Shown here: positions 1 to 6,571 of the stretch, piece by piece
Position numbering within the stretch: the first letter of the stretch is position 1
Layout of the letters: every line of letters begins with the position of its first letter
NCBI GenBank assembly: GCA_034440595.1
Contig: JAWXCH010000402.1
Span: forward strand, 1 to 8,357
DNA length: 8,357 bases
DNA from: JAWXCH01 sp034440595
Lineage (GTDB): Bacteria > Planctomycetota > Planctomycetia > Pirellulales > JALHPA01
Direction: 5' to 3'
Program-made: the position numbers and the translations under genes
The notes under the pieces: generated by a model
Seen by the model: only the letters and a program-made list of their open reading frames with translations
Told to the model about the DNA's origin: nothing
The model's database searches: none

Positions 1-197
1 GCACTCGTCGGCAAATGAAAATGCACATCCGCCAATAATATCTCTCCCCCACTGGCCGCCGATTCACGTTCGCTGACTACGCGCCGCAATGCTTGCGGGA
101 TATGCGTTTCGACGGCAGTATCCGCACGTCGCAGCGTCAGCGGCTCCAGATAATCCATCACCCCGGTCAGGTCGTCCGTGAGGTCCGGTAAGCTCAT
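1..197 (-). CDS. Partial phage protein, possible head completion or head-tail connector
   Basis: This is an open frame that leaves the window at its left edge; 65 codons are visible. It begins MSLPDLTDDLTGVMDYLEP and continues to FHLPTS with no stop. Its ATG (197-195) overlaps the TGA of the upstream 72-residue gene in an ATGA arrangement, which suggests translational coupling and favours this start. I cannot name the family. Its position, third after the protease in a capsid operon and just downstream of the major capsid gene, is where tailed phages often keep head-completion or head-tail connector proteins. That function is inferred from context only. The visible part is acidic at the N-terminus and has no membrane segment or signal peptide. 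Confidence 0.6.
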   Translation of the reverse strand, partial: MSLPDLTDDLTGVMDYLEPLTLRRADTAVETHIPQALRRVVSERESAASGGEILLADVHFHLPTS

Positions 198-412
198 GCA
201 GTGTATCCTTGGGAAAGGACTTCGGTTGGTTCGAGGCCGCGCAGTTGCGCATTGCACCAGATGACGGTCTCTTCAAGCGACGCAATATACGACGTCCAAG
301 AGACCGTCTGGCCATCGATGCTGTATGTCGGTTTGGGGTCAGCTCGCAATAGCACTAGCTGCGCCAGTGTTTGCGATTTGATCGTTTCGATTTGTTCGCG
401 TTCGGTTGGCAT
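194..412 (-). CDS. Small hypothetical protein of the phage head module (72 aa)
   Basis: This is a 72-residue soluble protein that starts MPTEREQIETIKSQTLAQL and contains the phrase SIDGQTVSWTSY near residues 31-42. It looks mostly helical and has a single cysteine (C53). The frame is open up to 514, but the extra N-terminus (MLFHGVKGN...) is translation of a hairpin repeat, so I prefer the ATG at 412. No strong Shine-Dalgarno sequence precedes it, which is common in planctomycetes. Its stop overlaps the start of the next gene (ATGA), so the two are probably translated together. I recall similar small proteins beside capsid genes in planctomycete prophages but know no function for them. A structural or connector role is only inferred from position. 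Confidence 0.65.
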   Translation of the reverse strand: MPTEREQIETIKSQTLAQLVLLRADPKPTYSIDGQTVSWTSYIASLEETVIWCNAQLRGLEPTEVLSQGYTA

Positions 413-485
413 CGTTGTTTGGTTTAGTGGTGGATGGTTGTGGGGTACGTCAGGTACGTTGCGTACGTTTGTGTTTTGCGTTTTT

Positions 486-585
486 CTGTTGCCTTTCACT
501 CCGTGAAAGAGCACTCAACGGATAGCAGCGGTTTCAATACGCGACTCGCGTAAGGCACTCTTTCGCGGAGCGAAAGGCGACTGTG
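486..585. repeat. Facing hairpin pair, copy 1
   Basis: There are two inverted arms of about 26 bp. The left core (493-509) is CTTTCAC-TCC-GTGAAAG and the right core (560-576) is CTTTCGC-GGA-GCGAAAG. Each arm is itself a perfect 7-bp stem with a 3-nt loop, and both are flanked outwards by a CTGTYGCC / GGCGACTGT box. The spacer between the arms is not shared with the other two copies. The layout resembles the REP/BIME elements of other bacteria. Confidence 0.85.
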
Positions 586-614
586 GGTCTTGGTGCGATT
601 CACACACACATCAA

Positions 615-664
615 GGCCCTCACCCGCGGCTGACACCGCGACCTCTCCCGCAAGCGGGAGAGGT
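615..664 (-). repeat. Two-hairpin repeat cassette, copy A
   Basis: Read on the minus strand, this starts ACCTCTCCC, forms an 11-bp hairpin with a 2-nt loop (641-664), then a 5-bp hairpin CGCGG/CCGCG, and ends GGGTGAGGGCC. A second copy with the same head and tail, but a different second stem, lies at 7548-7591 on the plus strand. No T-run follows, so a simple intrinsic terminator is unlikely. A REP-like dispersed repeat is the better description. Confidence 0.75.
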
Positions 665-696
665 GATGCACCTGAACAATATTGTGCGGAAAGTGC

Positions 697-715
697 CATC
701 ACGCGGAGCGTGATG
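697..715. repeat. TCC/GGA-loop hairpin after the capsid gene
   Basis: This is a perfect 8-bp stem CATCACGC / GCGTGATG with a GGA loop (TCC on the minus strand), six bases beyond the stop codon of the major capsid gene. It shares the CGC-TCC-GCG centre of the hairpins at 493, 560, 1954 and elsewhere but has a different outer stem. It could stabilise the 3' end of the capsid message or attenuate read-through. No U-tract follows. Confidence 0.7.
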
Positions 716-721
716 AGTACA

Positions 722-1882
722 TTACGCGTCGTAGTTCTTCACCACCATGCGTGGGTTCAGCACCGCGGCGGCACCGCGCTCGCTCGCCTTGAACCGAACG
801 ACAATGTCGTTGTTAAATTCCGCCTCGCTGTTCTGTGGCGACTGTGTGACGGTGATCGGCCAGTTCTCCATGTACGCAAAAGCACGCTTGAAGTCCCCGA
901 TAAACCACCATTTCTTCGCGTTCGCGGCACCCACCCCCGAGGCCACAATTCGCCGATACGCCAGGCGGCTTTCGCGAATCGTGTAGTTCCCCAGCGGATT
1001 GGCCGCACGCGTCGTTGTCGCCGCGCTGCTGGCGGTGTATTCGATCTCAGCCGCGTTGAAGATTCGATGCGCGGCGTGCCGATAGGCGGGCATCACCAGC
1101 ACATGCGTGGCACGAATCAGCACCGGCTCGCCGGTATTGGGATCCAGAATATCCGCAAACAGTTGCTCGGCATTGTCGACATCGGTCCAGTCAACCAGCT
1201 CGTTGGCACTCTTCACGTTGATCCACGGGGTCGATGCCTGGTACGTGTTGTAGCTCGACCCGCGCCATTTGTAGTTGTTGGTCACGCCAACCAGCAGATC
1301 GATCAGCCGCTTCTCCTTGTTCAGGCCGAGGATCTCGCCGACCTCCGCCGCGCGACTGAGAACCAGGTGCGTCCGGTCAAAGAAGATCGCCTCCTTAGTC
1401 ACCGGGACTATCAGGCCGCGTTTGGTGGTAGATGGGGTCTCGATATAATCTTCCCCGAAACCGACGCTTGGGTACGGCATGCCCGGATGTACTTCGGCCG
1501 CGCTATCGCTCAATCGCGCAATACCAGGGATCTTTTCGCCATCCAGCCGAGTCGGAATCGTATCGACCAGTTTCGACACGACAAATGCCTCTTGTGTATA
1601 AGCGTCCAAAATCTTGCTGTAGATGACTTGCCCGGTGATGTTGAGAAACGCCGTCACGTCGACGCCATCGGTCGATTCCAGCACGGTTGTGCCGCCGGCA
1701 GTGCGCGGGTCCATCTGGCGCACCCAATGGTGACCATCCGGCACGAGTGCCTCGGCCAGATCGCGGAGGCTGAAATCTTCGGCGCGAAGCTGCCGCTGCG
1801 ACAACGCCTCGGAGAGATGCTCGGTGGTTTTTTGTGCGCCATCGAGGTCGTAGCGCCGTTTTAGTTCTCGGTATTTGATCAT
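722..1882 (-). CDS. Phage major capsid protein, HK97 fold
   Basis: A 386-residue protein that would form the icosahedral shell. Residues 1-60 are charged and helical (MIKYRELKRRYDLDG...), as in the scaffold-like delta region of HK97-type capsids. The central part holds a GEDYIETPSTTKRGLIVPVTKEA stretch (143-165) typical of the spine-helix and P-domain region. The C-terminus has GDFKRAF (329-335), NDIVVRFKASERGAAAV (358-374) and LNPR, a familiar capsid ending. The frame is open to 1960, but the upstream part translates repeat DNA. The ATG at 1882 has a good Shine-Dalgarno sequence (GAAGGAACC) and is chosen. It lies downstream of the decoration protein and protease, the expected head-gene order. 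Family recognition is from memory, and I cannot assign a closer capsid subfamily. Confidence 0.85.
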   Translation of the reverse strand: MIKYRELKRRYDLDGAQKTTEHLSEALSQRQLRAEDFSLRDLAEALVPDGHHWVRQMDPRTAGGTTVLESTDGVDVTAFLNITGQVIYSKILDAYTQEAFVVSKLVDTIPTRLDGEKIPGIARLSDSAAEVHPGMPYPSVGFGEDYIETPSTTKRGLIVPVTKEAIFFDRTHLVLSRAAEVGEILGLNKEKRLIDLLVGVTNNYKWRGSSYNTYQASTPWINVKSANELVDWTDVDNAEQLFADILDPNTGEPVLIRATHVLVMPAYRHAAHRIFNAAEIEYTASSAATTTRAANPLGNYTIRESRLAYRRIVASGVGAANAKKWWFIGDFKRAFAYMENWPITVTQSPQNSEAEFNNDIVVRFKASERGAAAVLNPRMVVKNYDA

Positions 1883-1946
1883 GAGAGTGGTTCCTTCTTT
1901 GTATTTGAATGTTTGTTGATCTCTAGGTGTCGGACTGCGTGCAACT

Positions 1947-2055
1947 CTGTCGCCTTTCACTCCGTGAAAGAGTGCTCGCGTCTGATATTGCCATTAAATG
2001 CGATAAACTGCTTTTTTCAACATCAACACACTTTCGCGGAGCGAAAGGCGACTGT
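1947..2055. repeat. Facing hairpin pair, copy 2
   Basis: The left core is at 1954-1970 (CTTTCAC-TCC-GTGAAAG) and the right core at 2031-2047 (CTTTCGC-GGA-GCGAAAG), again with CTGTCGCC and GGCGACTGT flanks. The 60-bp middle is AT-rich and unrelated to the middle of copy 1. The pair fills the gap between the decoration gene stop (2062) and the capsid gene start (1882), so it lies in the untranslated leader of the capsid message. Confidence 0.85.
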
Positions 2056-2061
2056 GTGACA

Positions 2062-2535
2062 TTACATCGCCGATTGCGGGCCGCCGTGCGAGATGGTGCT
2101 GACGATCTCGACCAGTACCGTCGTTGCGGCGGGATTCACTCGCTTTGCACAGCGGCCAACGGCAAGATTCGTCGTCGCGACTCCTTCAACCTGTTGATTT
2201 TCCAGAGCGCTGCCGCCGGCATTCTCGCTTGACCCGATCAGCGCACCGACCTCAAACGCGGCCGAAGGGCAGGTAAACTCGAACACGCCGCTGGTGGCTA
2301 CACGAATCGGCTTGGTATCGCCGGAGCGCGAACGCTGCATGGCAACACCGGCAAACAGATCATGAAAGGCCTCTTGGTTTCCGGCTTCGCTACCGGCGTC
2401 GGCCTGTGCGCTTGCCGGTTTTACATCATCGGTATCCAGATACAGCAAATCGCCGATCTCGATCACCGTTGCCGAATCGACCGGTATCACCACCGGGCGC
2501 GTATCTCCATACCTCCATCGCAATTGATCGCTCAT
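2062..2535 (-). CDS. DUF2190-like capsid decoration (cement) protein
   Basis: A 157-residue beta-rich protein without signal peptide or membrane segment. The pattern PVDSATVIEIGDLLYLD (18-34), FAGVAMQRSRSGDT (61-74), RVATSGVFEF (78-87) and VGRCAKR (126-132) matches the DUF2190 style: a run of short beta segments with a 'GVA' turn and a 'GVFEF' strand. Members sit next to major capsid genes and are taken to bind the outside of the shell and stabilise it. The ATG at 2535 follows AGGAG with a 6-base spacer, so the start is firm. It lies between protease and capsid genes on the same strand. The family match is remembered rather than searched. A head-fibre role is the alternative. Confidence 0.75.
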   Translation of the reverse strand: MSDQLRWRYGDTRPVVIPVDSATVIEIGDLLYLDTDDVKPASAQADAGSEAGNQEAFHDLFAGVAMQRSRSGDTKPIRVATSGVFEFTCPSAAFEVGALIGSSENAGGSALENQQVEGVATTNLAVGRCAKRVNPAATTVLVEIVSTISHGGPQSAM

Positions 2536-2580
2536 GTTTGGCTCCTGTGGAAAGAAGTTGTGGATTCTAAGGAATTGTCA

Positions 2581-2682
2581 CTGTCGCCTTTCGCTCCGCG
2601 AAATAGCGATATCACTGTGTTTCGAGTTTGTTTCGAGCGCGATGCACTATCTATTGCTCTTTCACGGAGTGAAAGGCAACAG
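2581..2682. repeat. Facing hairpin pair, copy 3, overlapping the protease 3' end
   Basis: The left core at 2588-2604 is CTTTCGC-TCC-GCGAAAT with one outer mismatch. The right core at 2659-2675 is CTTTCAC-GGA-GTGAAAG. Flanks are CTGTCGCC and GGCAACAG. The right arm runs into the protease gene and supplies its last codons and its TGA stop. Confidence 0.85.
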
Positions 2683-3741
2683 AGATCGCACCGCGCGAAC
2701 AAAGTCGCTCACAGTGGAGACATTGCTCGCTCCTTCGGCCAGCGATTGCTCGCGCGAGATTGGTCGGCTGTTACTTCGTGCAGTTGGATCCTGCCAGCGG
2801 CGCGCCTGCTCCACTAGTTCAGCACGTTCTTGAATAAGCGACCGCACGGTTGCTTCGTTCGGAGCTTCAAACAACGTCTGTAAGAACGACTCGCTGACAA
2901 TCCCCTTGGCAGCAGCGTCGCCGGTCGCCGGATCCGGCAGGCGGTATTCACTGAGCAGCGTTTGCACGGTTGCACGTCGCCGCGCGGCCGCTTCTCCCGC
3001 CAGTTGTTGGTCGATCTGCTGCCGCAATCGTTGCAGCTCGGCAGCTTGCTCGCGACAGAGTTGCTCGAAGAGATCCGGCGTAGCTGCTGCTGAATCAGCG
3101 CCACTTGCACTGGCGTTTTCCGCGGTTGCCCCATCTGTTGAAATCGATTGCGAGAACATTGTTGCCAAAGGGTTTGTTGCCGCGACTTCACTTGCGGTGG
3201 CTTTAGGTGCATTCGCCGATTCGACCGTTCCATCAGCCTGCGCGGCACCGATCACACCGTCTTGCTCGAATAGCCCCCGCGTTGTCGCCGGATCGGCCAC
3301 CAGGTCCACCCCATGCACCGCCAGAATCTCTTCGACGATAACCGTTTCGCCACGTCGCGCAGTACGCGCCTGTACATGGTGAGACAGGCCAACTTGGTGC
3401 GGGGCGTGTTCGGCATCCCACAGCAGTTGCTCCGCCAATGGGTGTTTGGGATTGAACCGCAGGTCACCAAACAAACCGTCGTCGCGGGCATGCACATTCT
3501 GGATCGCACCGATCCGATCCTGATAGTCGCGCGGGGCTTGGGGGTTCCCCTTGGGATGATTGACGTTGACCTTCACCCCTTCGTACAGCGCGGCGGCACG
3601 TGTGAGAGTTGCGGGTGGGTACTCGCGACCATTTCGCGAATGCCGCCCGAGTAGTTTTACCCCACGCAATAGCCCGGCCGCACGATCGATCCGCAGGCCG
3701 ACCCCATGCGAGTCGCAGTATTCAGAGAGTCGCTGTTCCAT
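2662..3741 (-). CDS. Prohead maturation protease fused to scaffold-like domain
   Basis: A 359-residue protein. Residues 1-160 look like a T4 gp21-type prohead serine protease: NGREYPPATL (37-46), a VNVNHP motif with likely catalytic His62, VGLSHHV with likely nucleophile Ser120, and VHGVDLVADPATTRGLFE (142-159). Residues 160-222 are a low-complexity Ala/Ser/Thr linker. Residues 223-260 (EQLCREQAAELQRLRQQI...) should form a coiled coil, followed by another helical part. This suits a protease-scaffold fusion like P2 gpO, in which the tail guides shell assembly and is then cut away. The start is well supported: GGAGGAA stands 7 bases before the ATG. The last residues (LLPFTP) and the stop are read from a hairpin repeat, so the C-terminus may have been altered. 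Catalytic residues are assigned by motif, not by alignment. Confidence 0.75.
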   Translation of the reverse strand: MEQRLSEYCDSHGVGLRIDRAAGLLRGVKLLGRHSRNGREYPPATLTRAAALYEGVKVNVNHPKGNPQAPRDYQDRIGAIQNVHARDDGLFGDLRFNPKHPLAEQLLWDAEHAPHQVGLSHHVQARTARRGETVIVEEILAVHGVDLVADPATTRGLFEQDGVIGAAQADGTVESANAPKATASEVAATNPLATMFSQSISTDGATAENASASGADSAAATPDLFEQLCREQAAELQRLRQQIDQQLAGEAAARRRATVQTLLSEYRLPDPATGDAAAKGIVSESFLQTLFEAPNEATVRSLIQERAELVEQARRWQDPTARSNSRPISREQSLAEGASNVSTVSDFVRAVRSLLPFTP

Positions 3742-3874
3742 ATCTGTATTCCTCCAAGGCGAAAACGTGCAGCGCGCAGCGGTAGCGCAAAATAGGGGAT
3801 CAGTAGAGCAAACGAGAGCACAACGCTACGAAGAAACTGCCACCATGAATCAGAATTTGAAGCCGAGCTAAACA

Positions 3875-3900
3875 GCCGCAGAGATGATCTCCGTTGCGGC
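3875..3900. repeat. Imperfect inverted repeat
   Basis: The stem is GCCGCA/TGCGGC enclosing GAGAT-G-ATCTC, with a 3-nt bulge on the right side. A smaller hairpin CCGA-TTA-TCGG follows directly. It might be an operator or a read-through barrier at the edge of the prophage module. There is no T-run. Confidence 0.4.
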
Positions 3901-4000
3901 CCGATTATCGGTCAAGAACGAGTGTTAGTATACAAAAGTACATCTATTTTATCAAGCGCGTTTTAAGGCCACGTTGCGAAATATATTTCCTGGCGCGAGA

Positions 4001-4014
4001 TGCATTACAATGCA
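4001..4014. promoter_or_regulatory. Short palindrome upstream of the DUF1559-like gene
   Basis: TGCATT-AC-AATGCA is a perfect 6+2+6 inverted repeat located 63 bases before the start codon at 4078. Its size and place would suit a dimeric regulator site. No regulator for it is known from the window, so this is a weak call. Confidence 0.25.
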
Positions 4015-4077
4015 GGAAGATAGTTTGGATGATCAACCGAACTCGCCGCTCAATATCTATAAGGGGGAGCCTTCACG

Positions 4078-4737
4078 ATGGACGCAGCCGCACCAAATAC
4101 GGAACAGTTTGACGACTCGCAAAAGCGTCCCTCTCGTAGAAGTATCTGGCCCACGTTACTCACCGTAGGCGCGGTGGTCCTGGTGTTAGCGGCAATAACA
4201 TTTCTTGCTCGGCGTGCCACAAAGGATACCGAAAATTGCCTTACCTGCGCAAACAATATGCGTCAACTAGGTCTTGCGGTACTTATGTATCAAACCTCCC
4301 GTAAGGAACAAATTCCCGTTTACACGGTCGACGCGAACGGTAAGCGATTGTACAGTTGGCGAGTTCATGTGCTCCCTTACATTGAGGAGAAGTCGCTCTT
4401 CAATCAATACAATTTCAAAGAGCCATTTGACAGCCCGCACAATCAAAAATTCGCCAACAGAATGGACACTGAATTTTGTTGCCCATTTCACGAATCAACT
4501 TCGGAGACGTCCTACTTCTTGGTCACCAAGAATGGCAAGGTCGGCGAGTGCGAAATCGACGGCGAGAAGGTGCTGATGATTGAAGTGCCTGACCGCAGGG
4601 TGAACTGGCTTTCACCGCATGGGGAAGTCGAATGTGATGAGATCCCTGCAATTCGCGCGCGGATTAAAGAGATGGGGCATCCGTTGGGGATCGGCATCGT
4701 ACTGGTGGATGGCAGCTTCAAGCGGCTCACTGAGTAA
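4078..4737 (+). CDS. DUF1559-like protein with N-terminal membrane anchor
   Basis: A 219-residue protein. Residues 1-23 are polar with a basic run (KRPSRR), residues 24-44 form one membrane helix, and the remainder should be outside the cytoplasm. The external part has the DUF1559 pattern: CANNMRQLGLAVLMYQ (57-72), SWRVHVLPYIEE (93-104), EPFDSPHNQKF (115-125), CCPFHES (134-140) and a final VLVDGSFKRL (208-217). DUF1559 proteins are greatly expanded in planctomycetes and usually begin with a type IV pilin-like leader. That leader is absent here, so this one is a plain anchored version. Four cysteines (C54, C57, C134, C135) could form disulfides. The start has a strong AAGGGGGAG Shine-Dalgarno sequence at 4061. 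It stands alone, convergent with rhaB. The biochemical function is unknown. Confidence 0.75.
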   Translation: MDAAAPNTEQFDDSQKRPSRRSIWPTLLTVGAVVLVLAAITFLARRATKDTENCLTCANNMRQLGLAVLMYQTSRKEQIPVYTVDANGKRLYSWRVHVLPYIEEKSLFNQYNFKEPFDSPHNQKFANRMDTEFCCPFHESTSETSYFLVTKNGKVGECEIDGEKVLMIEVPDRRVNWLSPHGEVECDEIPAIRARIKEMGHPLGIGIVLVDGSFKRLTE

Positions 4738-4751
4738 TACCGTAAGAACCA

Positions 4752-4804
4752 GGGGCTAGCGCCCTGTGGCTGATAGTAACGAACTGAGGGCTGGCCGCTG
4801 CCCT
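4752..4804. terminator. Two hairpins between convergent genes
   Basis: Hairpin one (4752-4765) is GGGGC-TAGC-GCCCT with one G-T pair. Hairpin two (4787-4804) is AGGGC, an 8-nt loop, then GCCCT. They fill the 68-bp gap between the stop of the DUF1559-like gene and the stop of rhaB and could end transcription from both sides. No T-run is present, and the GGGGCTAGCGCCCT core may be another dispersed planctomycete repeat, so the terminator role is inferred from position. Confidence 0.4.
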
Positions 4805-4805
4805 G

Positions 4806-6305
4806 TCACCGCCGTGCAATCACTCCCAAAAACCGCTCATACGCTTCATCCCACTGCGGCTGATTTTTTGGCGTGTATTCCTCCACCGAAAAACTCTGCC
4901 GCACCACAGCGCGTGCTTCTTGAAGAGAACCGATCGCACCATCGGCGATTGCCTGCACCAGCAAGTTGCCAATCGCGGTCGCCTCGACAGGGCCGGCCAC
5001 AACAGGTCGCTGAGTAGCATCGGCCGCCATCTGACAGAGCTGCCGGTTCTGCGTTCCTCCACCAACAATGTGTACGGTGCTGAGTCGGCTGCCGGTCAAT
5101 TCCTCCAACCAACCAAGCACCTGACGATACTTGAGTGCTAAGCTCTCCAGTGCACAGCGAATGATCGCACCTTCGTTCGCCGGTGGCGTCTGTCCAGTCT
5201 GCGTGCAATAGTCGCGAATGGCAGTCGGCATATCCGCCGGAGCCAGGAAGCAGGGATCATCCGGATTGATAAACGCGGCCAGCGGGGGTGCTTCGCTGGC
5301 GCGCTGCGTGAGATACTCCCACGAGTACGTCGTGCCTGCCTCGCTCCAGACGCGGCGGCATTCTTGCACCAGCCACAGCCCGCAGATGTTCTTGAGCAAG
5401 CGCGTCGTACCGCCGACGCCACCTTCGTTCGTGAAGTTCCGCGCTAGACACTCCGCGTTGATCACGGGGTGCGGCAGCTCTACACCCATCAATGACCAAG
5501 TGCCAGAACTGATATAGCACCAGTCGGGCTTGTCACTGGTGGCGCTGGCGGCAGGAACCGCTGCCACGGCGCTGGCCGTGTCGTGTGTGCCTGGCACCAC
5601 GATCGGTATCGTGCGTTTCAGGCCCGTATTGGCGGCGACGGTTGGCAGCAGAGTGCCGAGCTTGTGACCTGGCTGGATCAGATCTCCCAGGATGTGCGTT
5701 GGCAGTTGCAGCTTCTCGAATAAGTCGACAGCCCAGATTCCCTCGCGTGGGTTATGAAACTGCGTCGTCGATGCGATGGTGAACTCGTTAGCCTTCACAC
5801 CGCTCAGCAACCAATGAAACAGGTCGGGCATCATCAAAAACGATTCGGCCTTTTCCAGGATGGGAGAGTTGGCCTGCTTCATCGCCAGCAACTGATACAG
5901 CGTATTGATCTGCATGAATTGCAAGCCAGTCTGTGCATAGATCTCGTCGCGCGGAATGAGCGAGAATGCCAGCTCTTGCATGCCGTCGGTGCGAGGGTCG
6001 CGGTAGTTGTACGGATTGCCGAGAAGTTCATCGCCACGGCCAAGCAGTCCAAAGTCGACCCCCCAGGTGTCCACGCCAATGCTGCGAATGCGCTCGCCAT
6101 GCAGCGCCGCCGCGGCACGCAGGCCGTTGACCACGTTCGACCACTGGTGGAGCAGGTCCCAGTACAGGTGCCCGGCGGCAGGGACCGGCCCATTCTCAAA
6201 ACGATAGATCTCCTCCAGCGCCAGACGTTTACCATCAAAGGTACCGGCCAGGTGCCGCCCGCTGGATGCCCCTAGATCAATGGCCAGATAGACTGACGTT
6301 GCCAT
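4806..6305 (-). CDS. rhaB: Rhamnulokinase
   Basis: A 499-residue cytoplasmic FGGY-family sugar kinase that phosphorylates L-rhamnulose to L-rhamnulose 1-phosphate, the second step of L-rhamnose breakdown. Visible motifs are AIDLGASSGR (8-17, N-terminal phosphate loop), VDTWGVDFG (78-86), VPGTHDTASA (237-246, with likely catalytic base Asp242), YISSGTWSLMG (264-274) and HIVGGGTQN with VVAGPVEATAIGN (412-447, ATP-binding domain). Length fits the RhaB family. The frame is open to 6470, but the ATG at 6305 follows AGAAGGGAA and opens directly into the kinase domain, so it is chosen. Isomerase and aldolase genes of the pathway are not in the window. Planctomycetes often degrade rhamnose and fucose with a microcompartment, but nothing here shows that. 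L-fuculokinase is less likely given the DLGASSGR and GTHDT forms. Confidence 0.9.
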   Translation of the reverse strand: MATSVYLAIDLGASSGRHLAGTFDGKRLALEEIYRFENGPVPAAGHLYWDLLHQWSNVVNGLRAAAALHGERIRSIGVDTWGVDFGLLGRGDELLGNPYNYRDPRTDGMQELAFSLIPRDEIYAQTGLQFMQINTLYQLLAMKQANSPILEKAESFLMMPDLFHWLLSGVKANEFTIASTTQFHNPREGIWAVDLFEKLQLPTHILGDLIQPGHKLGTLLPTVAANTGLKRTIPIVVPGTHDTASAVAAVPAASATSDKPDWCYISSGTWSLMGVELPHPVINAECLARNFTNEGGVGGTTRLLKNICGLWLVQECRRVWSEAGTTYSWEYLTQRASEAPPLAAFINPDDPCFLAPADMPTAIRDYCTQTGQTPPANEGAIIRCALESLALKYRQVLGWLEELTGSRLSTVHIVGGGTQNRQLCQMAADATQRPVVAGPVEATAIGNLLVQAIADGAIGSLQEARAVVRQSFSVEEYTPKNQPQWDEAYERFLGVIARR

Positions 6306-6429
6306 TTCGGTTCCCTTCTGAAAATCGGCACTGTAAACGAGCAGCACGGTCGCCGTGGACTTTGACGGCGGGGGACAGATGGCTCCTGGCGCGTATATAT
6401 CCCTGCTGCCGCCGCATAGAACGCTGATG

Positions 6430-6455
6430 TTGACGCAACGACTAGCACGCGTCAA
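6430..6455. promoter_or_regulatory. Inverted repeat, possible rhaB operator
   Basis: TTGACGC and GCGTCAA are perfect 7-bp half-sites separated by 12 bases, 125 bases upstream of the rhaB start. Spacing of half-sites by about two helical turns suits a dimeric sugar-responsive regulator. No such regulator gene is in the window. Confidence 0.35.
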
Positions 6456-6501
6456 GTCTTTAGCCTGCAAGTAGTTCTAAAAAGTCGTTACCCCCTTGTC
6501 G

Positions 6502-6536
6502 CCACCGCTGAACCTGCCTGAGCCGTGCCGCGGTGG
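6502..6536. repeat. Inverted repeat CCACCGC / GCGGTGG
   Basis: Perfect 7-bp arms (6502-6508 and 6530-6536) flank a 21-base spacer. It could be a hairpin that ends stray transcription or a protein site. It lies about 60 bases upstream of the cysH promoter. Confidence 0.35.
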
Positions 6537-6571
6537 TCGTCAAGCTTAAGAACTGCCGGTTGAATGGACGA

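Larger units (their letters stand above)
413..721. other. 309-bp non-coding spacer filled with hairpin repeats
   Basis: This gap lies between the end of the major capsid gene and the 72-residue gene. It contains, from right to left, a hairpin just after the capsid stop (697-715), a two-hairpin cassette (615-664) and a facing pair of TCC/GGA-loop hairpins (486-585). I see no convincing gene: the open frames that cross it are translated repeats or shadows. The rest is low-complexity sequence without a recognised signal. Confidence 0.7.
3742..4077. other. 336-bp non-coding region between head module and host-type genes
   Basis: No gene is supported here. Both strands carry stops in all useful frames, especially in the AT-rich part around 3910-3990. 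It holds an imperfect inverted repeat at 3875-3900 and a short palindrome at 4001-4014. The promoter of the capsid operon (minus strand) and that of the DUF1559-like gene (plus strand) should lie here, but I find no clean -35/-10 pair for either. No tRNA or obvious attachment site is visible. Confidence 0.6.

Noticed and set aside
590..1864. A 424-codon open frame on the plus strand opposite the major capsid gene
   Set aside because: It mirrors the capsid gene in GC-rich DNA, has no ribosome-binding site, and its Arg/His-rich translation resembles no protein. The minus-strand frame has a good start and recognisable capsid motifs.
1883..1960. Capsid start at 1960
   Set aside because: The added residues translate a hairpin repeat, and the ATG at 1882 has GAAGGAACC at the right distance.
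486..2682. CRISPR array
   Set aside because: The repeats are few, alternate in orientation, are unevenly spaced by gene lengths, and form pairs rather than a regular repeat-spacer array.
2906..3382. A 158-codon plus-strand frame opposite the protease gene
   Set aside because: It is a shadow with Ala/Ser/Cys/Arg-rich low-complexity translation and no ribosome site. The opposite strand has a clear protease.
3990..4005. Sigma54 promoter (TGGCGCGAGATGCA) before the DUF1559-like gene
   Set aside because: The distance between the GG and GC elements is 8 bases rather than the required 10.
3742..4077. tRNA gene or attachment site at the edge of the prophage module
   Set aside because: I looked for a cloverleaf and for a TTCRANYC-type T-loop and found none on either strand.
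6306..6470. N-terminal extension of rhaB to an ATG at 6470
   Set aside because: The extra 55 residues precede the conserved kinase start, and the internal ATG at 6305 has a clear Shine-Dalgarno sequence. The stretch contains regulatory repeats instead.
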